From positions 1-7,566 of the forward strand of contig JAIMBU010000106.1 of the NCBI GenBank assembly GCA_023511325.1: a DNA stretch of 7,566 bases, given 5' to 3'. The translations under genes and the position numbers were made by a program. Shown piece after piece: positions 1 to 6,009 of the stretch. Origin of the DNA: Gorillibacterium sp. GTDB lineage: Bacteria; Bacillota; Bacilli; Paenibacillales; NBRC-103111. Numbering within the stretch: position 1 is the stretch's first letter; every line of letters begins with the position of its first letter. The notes beneath the pieces were generated by a model. The model ran no database searches and was not told the DNA's origin. It saw only the letters and a program-made list of their open reading frames with translations.

Positions 1-703
1 ATTCAGGGACAGCGGCTAAATCTGATTGGATGGTAGTAAACCAAAGGGTTCCAATTTTATCGTAACCAGTTGCATTAGGATGAACCCCATCAGCTAGATC
101 TGCGGTAGTTAAAGCATTATACATATTGACCAAGTATACGGGCTTCCCTTGGCTTACTTTAGCTTGCACCATACTTGGAATAGCATTGTTGTAGGTTACT
201 GCCTCTTGGTTATCCGTCGCATTGCTTAAAGGCGTAATTGTAGCTACATACAATTTCCCACCAGTTGGAAGCTTAGCACAGATTAAATCAATCAGACTGC
301 TTAGTCTTTCAGGGGCATGGGCAAGGTCTGTGTTCTGCAGGATATCATTGGTACCAATTTGTAAAAGCACTGTTTGTGGAAAACTGGCATCCAGCCAGCC
401 ATTGATTTCTGCTGTGAGTTCAGCAATCCTCCAGCCGGAATGACCCTCATGGTTCTTATCGCCAAGACTACTTGGTCCATTGGACATCGACCCGACAAAT
501 TCTATCGTCAAGCCGCTGCTGACAACTCGATTCCATAGTTTAACCCGGTAGCCTCCTGGAACGTTATAGCCATCTGTTATCGAATCACCCAGAGGCATAA
601 CTTTCTGATCGGTCGATGCGCCTACAGAAGGAATGACCGGAGTGAATATTATACTGAACAACACCAAAGCTGCCAAAAGTATTAAGACCATTGTTTTTTT
701 CAT
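1..703 (-). CDS. Secreted SGNH/GDSL hydrolase, CE3-like esterase (C-terminus cut by window edge)
   Basis: This gene starts at ATG 703 and runs off the left edge after 234 visible codons. Residues 1-29 form a Sec signal peptide: KK, a long hydrophobic core, then a likely cut after SVGA. The mature part shows the SGNH blocks. Block I is PLGDSITDG, with nucleophile Ser41. A block II-like Gly lies in HEGHSGWRI (85-93). Block III is GTND (117-120), with oxyanion Asn119. Block V is DGVHPN, with Asp205 and His208 completing the triad. The GGYR after block I, the EFVGS strand and the HEGHSGW segment resemble carbohydrate esterase family 3 (acetylxylan esterases), so extracellular deacetylation of a polysaccharide is the best guess; a general lipase/esterase is also possible. 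The catalytic domain is essentially complete at the edge, so what follows is a short tail or an extra domain such as a carbohydrate-binding module. It has its own leader and is separated from the kinase gene by a terminator-like repeat. Confidence 0.9.
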   Translation of the reverse strand, partial: MKKTMVLILLAALVLFSIIFTPVIPSVGASTDQKVMPLGDSITDGYNVPGGYRVKLWNRVVSSGLTIEFVGSMSNGPSSLGDKNHEGHSGWRIAELTAEINGWLDASFPQTVLLQIGTNDILQNTDLAHAPERLSSLIDLICAKLPTGGKLYVATITPLSNATDNQEAVTYNNAIPSMVQAKVSQGKPVYLVNMYNALTTADLADGVHPNATGYDKIGTLWFTTIQSDLAAVPE

Positions 704-715
704 GGGTAATTTCAG

Positions 716-725
716 CTCTCCTTTT
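716..725 (-). promoter_or_regulatory. Ribosome binding site of the esterase gene, possibly sequestered
   Basis: On the minus strand this reads AAAAGGAGAG, ending 12 nt before ATG 703. The spacing is longer than for the other genes here. Positions 717-726 are perfectly complementary to 779-788 in the same leader, so this site may be masked by base pairing. Confidence 0.7.
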
Positions 726-788
726 AGGTAGTCAATGGGAATACCTCTGCAAAATGCGAATAGGCAGATTTATAGTCATAAAAGGAGA
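717..788 (-). promoter_or_regulatory. Esterase leader with anti-Shine-Dalgarno pairing and two inner hairpins
   Basis: In the esterase mRNA, UCUCCUUUUA (788-779) can pair without mismatch with UAAAAGGAGA (726-717), which contains the Shine-Dalgarno sequence. The 52 nt between them can form two small stems: UCUGC/GCAGA (768-764 with 750-746, 13-nt loop) and AGGUA/UACCU (746-742 with 730-726, 11-nt loop; the end bases are shared with the neighbouring stems). The result is a three-way-junction layout with the ribosome site in the closing stem. I do not recognise a known riboswitch class. That it folds and regulates is inference; the complementarity is read directly from the sequence. Confidence 0.4.
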
Positions 789-851
789 ACAATGGGGTGT
801 GCCCGAATCTCAACGGGCCGTAATTTTAGTTTGATCTTGTCGCTGTATATT

Positions 852-857
852 TGTCAA
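852..857 (-). promoter_or_regulatory. Candidate -35 box (TTGACA) for the esterase gene
   Basis: The minus strand reads a consensus TTGACA here, about 150 nt before the esterase start and just after the putative terminator, which is where a promoter is expected. The hexamer 17 nt downstream is TCAAAC, a poor -10. The better TAAAAT (828-823) is 23 nt away, which is too far. The promoter may therefore need an activator or another sigma factor, or the match may be chance in an AT-rich stretch. Confidence 0.3.
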
Positions 858-894
858 TATATATCGCATTAATATCTGCGGAATCCTCTGGTAT

Positions 895-936
895 GTAAAA
901 CAATCTCCGCCAAGTACATGACGGAGATTGTTTTAC
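895..936 (-). terminator. Perfect 15-bp inverted repeat, likely intrinsic terminator (bidirectional)
   Basis: The arms are GTAAAACAATCTCCG (895-909) and its exact reverse complement (922-936), around a 12-nt loop. The inner stem CAATCTCCG/CGGAGATTG is flanked by AAAA on one side and TTTT on the other, so either strand gives a hairpin followed by a short U run. It lies about 160 nt after the kinase stop codon, upstream of the esterase leader, and fits the end of the transcript that carries the two-component genes. The U run is only four bases and part of the stem, so efficiency is uncertain. Confidence 0.7.
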
Positions 937-1093
937 AGACAAACCTTCTTCAATTGCTCGAATTACGTTTCATCGTTAAGTATACCAAAAGTGAGCACGC
1001 CATTTCAGCACACTCAGTTAGACTGGTTCCTTTAGCGTCATCTGCTTTTTTGACCATTGCCTTTCCTATTGCAAAAGCGGTATACATCTGCCC

Positions 1094-2956
1094 TTACCCA
1101 TTTGAGCTTGAACGATCGGCCTTTAGACGAACCGTAACCGTAGTTCCGGCGCCAAGTCGAGAAGTAATGTCAATACCGTAATGTTCTCCAGCATATAGCT
1201 TAATGCGTTCATTTACATTGAACAAACCATAAGAACTGCCGCTTCCTGAGCGGCTGTTGTTCGATTCGGACGGCGCCTCCTTTAGCAACTGGCGCATCAG
1301 GCTCTCTTCCATGCCAATTCCATTGTCGGAAACAGTGAAAATGAGATCCCCCTTGTCCTCCCTTGCGGAGATGACGATGAGGCCTCGTCGATCTTTGGCT
1401 TTACGGATTCCATGCAGTAGCGCATTCTCAACAATGGGCTGAAGAATTAGCTTCGGCATCTGATAAGCTTCAAGCTTCGGCTGGATCTCCAACTGGAAGT
1501 CGAATGTTTCCAAGAATCGGCTTTGTTGAATTTCCAAATAGACCTCCGCCAGCCGCAGCTCATCCTCTACGCTGACGATGCCCTTGCCCTTGTTCAGGCT
1601 GAGACGGAAATATTTGGCCAGATTATCGATCATCTGGCTAATGTCCGTTGCCCCCTTGCCGATCGCGATCCAATTGATCGTGTCTAGTGTGTTATAGAGA
1701 AAATGAGGATTGATCTGCGCCTGTAACGCCTGAAGCTGCGCCTCGCGCTCATGAATTTGAGCTTTGTACGTTTCCTCGACAAGCGTTCGCACCCGGATGA
1801 TCAGATGGTCAACGCTTCGTTCGAGCAGATGAAAATCACCATTTACGGATGGAAGATCGTTTAGGCCATCTGTCCCTTCCTTACGGATGATGGTAATGAC
1901 ATGATTCACCCGGCGATTCATCCCCCGAACGATGATGGTTAACAGGACAAAAGGCAGAATCAGAAACAACGCGACATATTCGATAAGCGAAGTCCATTCC
2001 GACCTTTGGGTCAGCTTAACTGATTGCGGCGATAGCTGGGATTCAGTGCCTTGCGCGACCAGCTTCCAGCCGGTCGGACTCAATGTCGTATACATAATAT
2101 CATTGGCTTCCGCATTCAGCTTAAGGGTATGGGTGCCTTCGTTCCCTTGCTTTAATACCTCAAATATGGATCGGTCTACTGTCGTACCGATCAACGTCCG
2201 GTCGGGATGATAGACAATAGAGCCGCTAGAATCAACGAGATAGACCTGTGTGCCTGGAGAGAATTGAAGCGCCGATAAGATATTCGACATCAGCGTTTCC
2301 TTCACATCGATCATCAGTACCCCCGACACTTTATCGTAGTGGTCGGGATCTCGTAGCATTCGGGCAGAGGAGAAGATATTCGCCTCTGCCTCAGCCAGGT
2401 AGGTTTCCTTATAAACACCCGTCCAGACGACTCCCCCATCAGCTGCGATAATCGCAGGATACCAAGGTCTATTCTTCAAGCTGTCGAGCGTGAAAAAGTT
2501 GATCCTTTCCCCGGCGTAAAGCTTGGATTTATCGACAAACAGACGCACATGGAAGACATCAGAATTCGACTGGACGGTTTCAACCAAATACCTTAAGTCC
2601 TTGATGACCTGGATTTGAATGCCGATCGATTGATCGTCAGCTCCAACGGAAAGATACGAATGGAGATTGGCATTCATGAATGCCTCATTGCTGATATCCT
2701 GGATATGCTCCAGACGATAAGAAAGATTACTGCCCGCTTGCTTCAGCGCCTGCTGCATCGTCCGCACGACTTCGCTCTTGAGAATGGATGCCGAGCGCTC
2801 GTAATAGCCGTATAGGAAGACAGCCGCTGGAACAACAATCAGCACCAGATAGGCGATTAGCCATGGCCGAGGAATCATGAAGCGGTGCAGGAAACGGCGG
2901 ATTACGCCGATTCCGTATCTTGACCCACGTGAAACGTAGGCAAAGGCTCTACGCAT
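1094..2956 (-). CDS. Membrane sensor histidine kinase, YesM-like (LytS/PF06580 type)
   Basis: This is a 620-residue kinase that phosphorylates itself on histidine in response to an outside signal and passes the phosphate to the regulator encoded just before it. The first membrane helix is at about 32-51. An extracytoplasmic region of about 275 residues follows; it looks like a dCache sensor (RPWY at 163-166, and a second lobe with YLVDSSGSIVYHPD). The second helix is at about 326-344, then a HAMP-like linker. The PF06580 signature QINPHFLYNTLD carries phospho-accepting His418. The ATPase domain shows the N box PIVENALLHG (Asn511), the G1 box DNGIGM (544-549) and GLFNVNER (577-584). ATG 2956 is chosen because ATGCGTAG overlaps the regulator stop by 8 nt; GTG 2965 is an in-frame alternative. 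Neither start has a well-placed Shine-Dalgarno sequence, so translational coupling is likely. Family members in Bacillota commonly sit beside sugar ABC importers. The ligand is unknown. Confidence 0.93.
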   Translation of the reverse strand: MRRAFAYVSRGSRYGIGVIRRFLHRFMIPRPWLIAYLVLIVVPAAVFLYGYYERSASILKSEVVRTMQQALKQAGSNLSYRLEHIQDISNEAFMNANLHSYLSVGADDQSIGIQIQVIKDLRYLVETVQSNSDVFHVRLFVDKSKLYAGERINFFTLDSLKNRPWYPAIIAADGGVVWTGVYKETYLAEAEANIFSSARMLRDPDHYDKVSGVLMIDVKETLMSNILSALQFSPGTQVYLVDSSGSIVYHPDRTLIGTTVDRSIFEVLKQGNEGTHTLKLNAEANDIMYTTLSPTGWKLVAQGTESQLSPQSVKLTQRSEWTSLIEYVALFLILPFVLLTIIVRGMNRRVNHVITIIRKEGTDGLNDLPSVNGDFHLLERSVDHLIIRVRTLVEETYKAQIHEREAQLQALQAQINPHFLYNTLDTINWIAIGKGATDISQMIDNLAKYFRLSLNKGKGIVSVEDELRLAEVYLEIQQSRFLETFDFQLEIQPKLEAYQMPKLILQPIVENALLHGIRKAKDRRGLIVISAREDKGDLIFTVSDNGIGMEESLMRQLLKEAPSESNNSRSGSGSSYGLFNVNERIKLYAGEHYGIDITSRLGAGTTVTVRLKADRSSSNG

Positions 2957-4586
2957 AATGATCACGATATACGCTCGGCGTTACTCCTGTGGCCTTCTTG
3001 AACAGTTTTGTGAAATAGCTCGGATCTGTGTACCCAATGGCGTAGCAAATATCGTAAAACTTATATTGCGGATCGCGCAGTAGCTCCTTCGCTTTATCCA
3101 CCCGTACTTGCGTCAAATACTCGTTAATGGTTTGTCCGGTCTCCTGTTTAAAAAGCAGACTGACGTAGGTTGGCGTTAAATACACCGCTTTGCCGATATC
3201 GGCCACAGTGAAATCGCCATCTGCGTAGCTCTGTTCGATAATGGCGCGTACTCGTTCGACTAAATTAGCTACCTTACCTGTCCGCTTCTCGAGAATGCGT
3301 TCGCAAGCCGCCGATAGATACGTTTCTACCAGCTGCCTCATCTCACCAAGCGTCTCCTTCTCGAATAACGCTTCCCATAACAAGGTTTCCGCTGACTCCA
3401 TTTCAGGGGATTGCGCGCTAAGCTCCAGCAACAGCTGCCCTACCGCAAGGACGATCTGTAGCCACACGTTGCGTCCGTATTTCAATCCGCCTCGACGGTT
3501 ACGGTTCAAATCAACGAATATATGGTCGAGAACTGCTCGCAGTTTGACCAAATCGGCAGCTTTCAATACAGAAATCAGCTGCTCGTTATGAACGAGATCA
3601 TACCTGTTAATGCCATCGTCATCAGACGCTAGGCTCTCCAAGCTGTCCATGGTGATGATCTGATTTTTGCCCAAATACCATTTATGGTCGGCCGCTTCGC
3701 GGGCTTGCCTATAAGCATGAGTCAAGTCAGACAGAGCAGTCACGCGGTCGCTAATTCCGATGGTAACGCCAATCTTTAGCCAGCGCTCCAAATTGGCGCG
3801 AATATTGCCAGCCAATGCCAACAATGCTTCCGCCGGGTCCGATACCATATCGCCAGCCGGGTCCGCCTGCAAAACACCGATGAACTCGCCCTTCTGATGT
3901 TCAAAGGCATATCCCCGGAGATGCGTATCGATCAGCTCCTGGTAGATGTTCAGCACGGAATACCAAAGCAACTGGCGATCCCGTTCCGAACGGCTCCCCA
4001 TGACATCGGCCAAATCATCGATCGAGATGACAATGACCCAGTAGGAAGCAGCGACAGGCAAGTCTAACCCGAGAAATTCGATGCGCTCGCGAAGCTCCAG
4101 CTTGGGTACGCCGCTACTGATTAATGACAGCAAAAACTTCTCCCTGAGTAGCGGCATGCCCTCCTTCAGCTTGACCAGTTGTTGCTGTTTATGACGTTGC
4201 TCTGCCTGGTCCGCATCCATATCCGCAACGACTCGTTTCATCACCGCGTTCAGCTCCTGCAGGTTGACCGGTTTGAAGATGTAGTCTACTGCGCTTACTT
4301 TCAAGGCCGATTTCAAATAATCGGCATCGTCATGACCGCTGACAAAAATGATTTTACACTGAGGATATCGCACGGAAATTTGCTGCGACAGCGTAATCCC
4401 ATCCATGTTCGGCATGCGAACGTCCGTTAAAATAAGATCAGGCTGCTCCTTCTCGATCATTTCGAGCGCAACGTCCCCATCATCTGCTTCGCCCATCACT
4501 TCAATGCCGAATGAGGACCAGTTGAAATAAGAGCGCAAACCGAATCTTACCGTCGGTTCGTCATCTACGATCAGCAATTTGTACAT
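2949..4586 (-). CDS. Response regulator with AraC-type DNA-binding domain, YesN-like
   Basis: This 545-residue cytoplasmic regulator is the partner of the overlapping kinase. The receiver domain (about 2-120) has the acidic pair Asp8/Asp9, phospho-acceptor Asp55 in LTDVRMP, Ser83 and Lys105 in FKP, so every key residue is present. A middle region (about 150-310) of the kind common in YesN-type regulators links to the C-terminal AraC/XylS domain (about 445-543). That domain carries two helix-turn-helix units: VADIGKAVYLTPTYVSLLFK (461-480), and 511-534, containing the signature GYTDPSYFTKLFKKATGVTP. The start MYKLLIVDDEP at 4586 is chosen because AAAGGAGGA lies 7 nt upstream; the longer in-frame start at 4655 has no ribosome site and would precede the receiver with 23 unrelated residues. 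It probably activates the transport and degradation genes here. The regulator-then-kinase order is the reverse of the more usual kinase-first arrangement. Confidence 0.95.
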   Translation of the reverse strand: MYKLLIVDDEPTVRFGLRSYFNWSSFGIEVMGEADDGDVALEMIEKEQPDLILTDVRMPNMDGITLSQQISVRYPQCKIIFVSGHDDADYLKSALKVSAVDYIFKPVNLQELNAVMKRVVADMDADQAEQRHKQQQLVKLKEGMPLLREKFLLSLISSGVPKLELRERIEFLGLDLPVAASYWVIVISIDDLADVMGSRSERDRQLLWYSVLNIYQELIDTHLRGYAFEHQKGEFIGVLQADPAGDMVSDPAEALLALAGNIRANLERWLKIGVTIGISDRVTALSDLTHAYRQAREAADHKWYLGKNQIITMDSLESLASDDDGINRYDLVHNEQLISVLKAADLVKLRAVLDHIFVDLNRNRRGGLKYGRNVWLQIVLAVGQLLLELSAQSPEMESAETLLWEALFEKETLGEMRQLVETYLSAACERILEKRTGKVANLVERVRAIIEQSYADGDFTVADIGKAVYLTPTYVSLLFKQETGQTINEYLTQVRVDKAKELLRDPQYKFYDICYAIGYTDPSYFTKLFKKATGVTPSVYRDHYA

Positions 4587-4593
4587 CTTTCTG

Positions 4594-4602
4594 TCCTCCT
4601 TT
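4594..4602 (-). promoter_or_regulatory. Ribosome binding site fixing the response regulator start
   Basis: The minus strand reads AAAGGAGGA, 7 nt before ATG 4586. This is near-consensus and settles the start in favour of the receiver-domain methionine rather than the upstream ATG at 4655. Confidence 0.9.
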
Positions 4603-4689
4603 CCCTTTATTGCAAAACTTCCTACCGCTTCAAACTTTCCCTCCGTCACAACCATTATTCGGTTAATTATTTATTTACCATCTACCTGC

Positions 4690-5943
4690 TCACTTGCCGA
4701 TAAATTTAACTCCTTGCCGTTCTAATATATTGTGCAATTTATTAATAGAAATATCATTCAGCGGACTAGAATCGTCCAGTGAAATAGCGACTGCAACACC
4801 CGCTGCCTGTCCTAGCGCGTAGCAGGTCGCTTGCATGCGCATCGACGACATAGCCACATGCGTTGCGGAGATCGGCCTTCCCGCTACAAGCAAATTATCG
4901 AACGCCTCGGGCACCATGCATCGATAAGGGATGTCATATCCGCTAACTTTACGTTCATCCGTTGTTTTCTCCGCATTGGGGCTGTGGATATCAATTTCAT
5001 AATTAGTTTGGGCGACAACATCCGCAAACTGGACTCCGTCCACGACGTCTTGCTCGGTGAGCGTATAGCGTCCGTTAATTTGATTCGTCTCCCGAACTCC
5101 AGTCTGTGCAGCGATATGAGCTAAAGCGTAGGTTTCAAACCCTGTTTTTTGCAAATAATAGGCGATCGAGAACACCTGCTTCAGCGCTTCCATCTCCGCA
5201 TAATTAACATCCTCCATTATAGCTCCGTTCGCTTTGACACGCGACATATTGACCAACAGCGTGCCGTCGTTATGCTGCTCCCAATAGAGCCTTCGTCCCT
5301 GCGGTAAATCCGCTTCGTTCTCATAATCGTAACACCCTTCAGGCAAAACTGGAGTAACGGTTTTTCCTGTATTCTGCATCGTAAACATCAAGGTCATCGG
5401 CTGCGTCAAGCCATCCTCTTCTCGGCCAGTGTGATAAGGAACACCCGCATCGATAGCCACCCGGGCATCACCTGTACAATCGATAAATCGCTCTCCTTCG
5501 AATGCCTTCAAGCCTTCTCTTGTCGATACAATGACCGCCCGAATTCGGCTTCCTTCTTGGATTGTCCCGATAAATTCGCAATGGAAACAAACCTGCACTT
5601 GTTCTTTTTTCATTTTTTCATTTAGATAGTGTCGAAGCAGGAACGGCGAATATTGTGGTGCAATGGAATGATTATGCTCGGGGAGAAGGTTTTCCTCCAA
5701 CATCTCCTGGATTATCTCCCGATAGATGCCGGTCACGTTGCCTACGGGCATGAACACACTGACATTGCCGAGTGTTCCCATGCCGCCAAGCTGTGCCGAT
5801 TTCTCCAGCAATAAGACCTTCTTGCCACATCGCGCCGCGCTGATCGCCGCCGCCGTGCCTGCAGGCCCCCCGCCAATCACAATCACCTCCGCATGGGTAA
5901 ACGTCTTGACTTGGCGTTCAAATGAATAATTTGCTTTAAGCAT
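4690..5943 (-). CDS. FAD-dependent oxidoreductase (PF12831-type)
   Basis: This 417-residue, apparently cytoplasmic flavoenzyme has no signal peptide. The N-terminal FAD-binding Rossmann motif VIGGGPAGTAAAISAAR (22-38) gives GxGxxG, with Glu47 at the end of the second strand to hold the ribose. GGMGTLGN (53-60) follows, as is typical of the family. Other conserved family segments are FIDCTGDARVAIDAG (153-167), GVRETNQINGRYTLTE (282-297) and the C-terminal FAD-contacting stretch LLVAGRPISATH (351-362), followed by SMRMQATCYALGQAAG. Members of this family are often found beside sugar importers and carbohydrate-active enzymes, but few have a known substrate; some are misleadingly labelled xanthan lyases. 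I infer oxidation or reduction of an imported sugar or aglycone, with low certainty on the substrate. ATG 5943 is chosen because GGAGGAGA lies 7 nt upstream; the in-frame ATG at 5976 lies before that site. It is probably co-transcribed with the binding-protein gene 66 nt upstream. Confidence 0.9.
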   Translation of the reverse strand: MLKANYSFERQVKTFTHAEVIVIGGGPAGTAAAISAARCGKKVLLLEKSAQLGGMGTLGNVSVFMPVGNVTGIYREIIQEMLEENLLPEHNHSIAPQYSPFLLRHYLNEKMKKEQVQVCFHCEFIGTIQEGSRIRAVIVSTREGLKAFEGERFIDCTGDARVAIDAGVPYHTGREEDGLTQPMTLMFTMQNTGKTVTPVLPEGCYDYENEADLPQGRRLYWEQHNDGTLLVNMSRVKANGAIMEDVNYAEMEALKQVFSIAYYLQKTGFETYALAHIAAQTGVRETNQINGRYTLTEQDVVDGVQFADVVAQTNYEIDIHSPNAEKTTDERKVSGYDIPYRCMVPEAFDNLLVAGRPISATHVAMSSMRMQATCYALGQAAGVAVAISLDDSSPLNDISINKLHNILERQGVKFIGK

Positions 5944-5950
5944 CGAAACA

Positions 5951-5958
5951 TCTCCTCC
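5951..5958 (-). promoter_or_regulatory. Ribosome binding site fixing the oxidoreductase start
   Basis: The minus strand reads GGAGGAGA, 7 nt before ATG 5943. It lies inside the 11-codon extension that would begin at ATG 5976, which argues against that longer start. Confidence 0.9.
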
Positions 5959-5967
5959 AAAGAAAGG

Positions 5968-6000
5968 AAGCGGCAAGCGCTTTACTACCCGCCGCCGCTT
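5968..6000 (-). terminator. Intercistronic hairpin, possible attenuator or mRNA-stabilising stem
   Basis: In the transcript AAGCGGC (6000-5994) pairs with GCCGCUU (5974-5968) across a 19-nt loop, followed by the U-rich but interrupted CCUUUCUUU. It lies between the binding-protein stop and the oxidoreductase ribosome site. The broken U run suggests partial termination or protection of the upstream message from 3' decay. Such stems often keep a binding protein at higher levels than its downstream partners. The role is inferred. Confidence 0.45.
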
Positions 6001-6009
6001 ATCCTGTTA

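Larger units (their letters stand above)
704..1093. other. 390-bp spacer between kinase and esterase genes
   Basis: Reading in the direction of the genes, the spacer holds four things. First, a 45-codon open frame (1087-950) lies in the kinase's own reading frame and has weak support. Second, a perfect 15-bp inverted repeat at 895-936 is probably a terminator. Third, an AT-rich stretch at 846-861 contains a TTGACA hexamer inside a palindrome. Fourth, the esterase leader contains a 5-bp GC hairpin (801-805 with 814-818), a CAATGGG direct repeat (733-739 and 790-796) and the anti-Shine-Dalgarno pairing. No convincing -10 box is found at the right distance from the TTGACA. No RNA gene is recognised. 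Confidence 0.6.

Noticed and set aside
222..443. Plus-strand open frame over the esterase gene
   Set aside because: It is antisense to the SGNH hydrolase, whose catalytic blocks are clear on the minus strand; no ribosome site or recognisable domain.
301..498. Minus-strand open frame of 65 codons inside the esterase gene
   Set aside because: It is a shifted-frame shadow of the esterase; the esterase frame itself is open from 703 to the window edge and carries all the family motifs.
980..1085. Inverted repeat GTATACC (980-986) and GGTATAC (1079-1085)
   Set aside because: The core GTATAC is itself a palindrome, the arms do not extend beyond 7 bp and the spacing is over 90 nt, so chance is a sufficient explanation.
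918..1181. Plus-strand open frame of 87 codons
   Set aside because: It begins inside the loop of the terminator-like repeat, has no ribosome site and overlaps the 3' end of the well-supported kinase gene on the other strand.
3241..3591. Plus-strand open frame of 116 codons opposite the response regulator
   Set aside because: It is a shadow: the minus-strand frame encodes an intact regulator with every expected residue, and the plus-strand product has no recognisable motif or ribosome site.
4587..4655. Longer N-terminus for the response regulator starting at ATG 4655
   Set aside because: There is no ribosome site before 4655, and the consensus AAAGGAGGA lies within the extension 7 nt before ATG 4586, where the receiver domain begins.
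5944..5976. Longer N-terminus for the oxidoreductase starting at ATG 5976
   Set aside because: That ATG has no ribosome site and lies in the loop of the intercistronic hairpin; GGAGGAGA sits 7 nt before ATG 5943.
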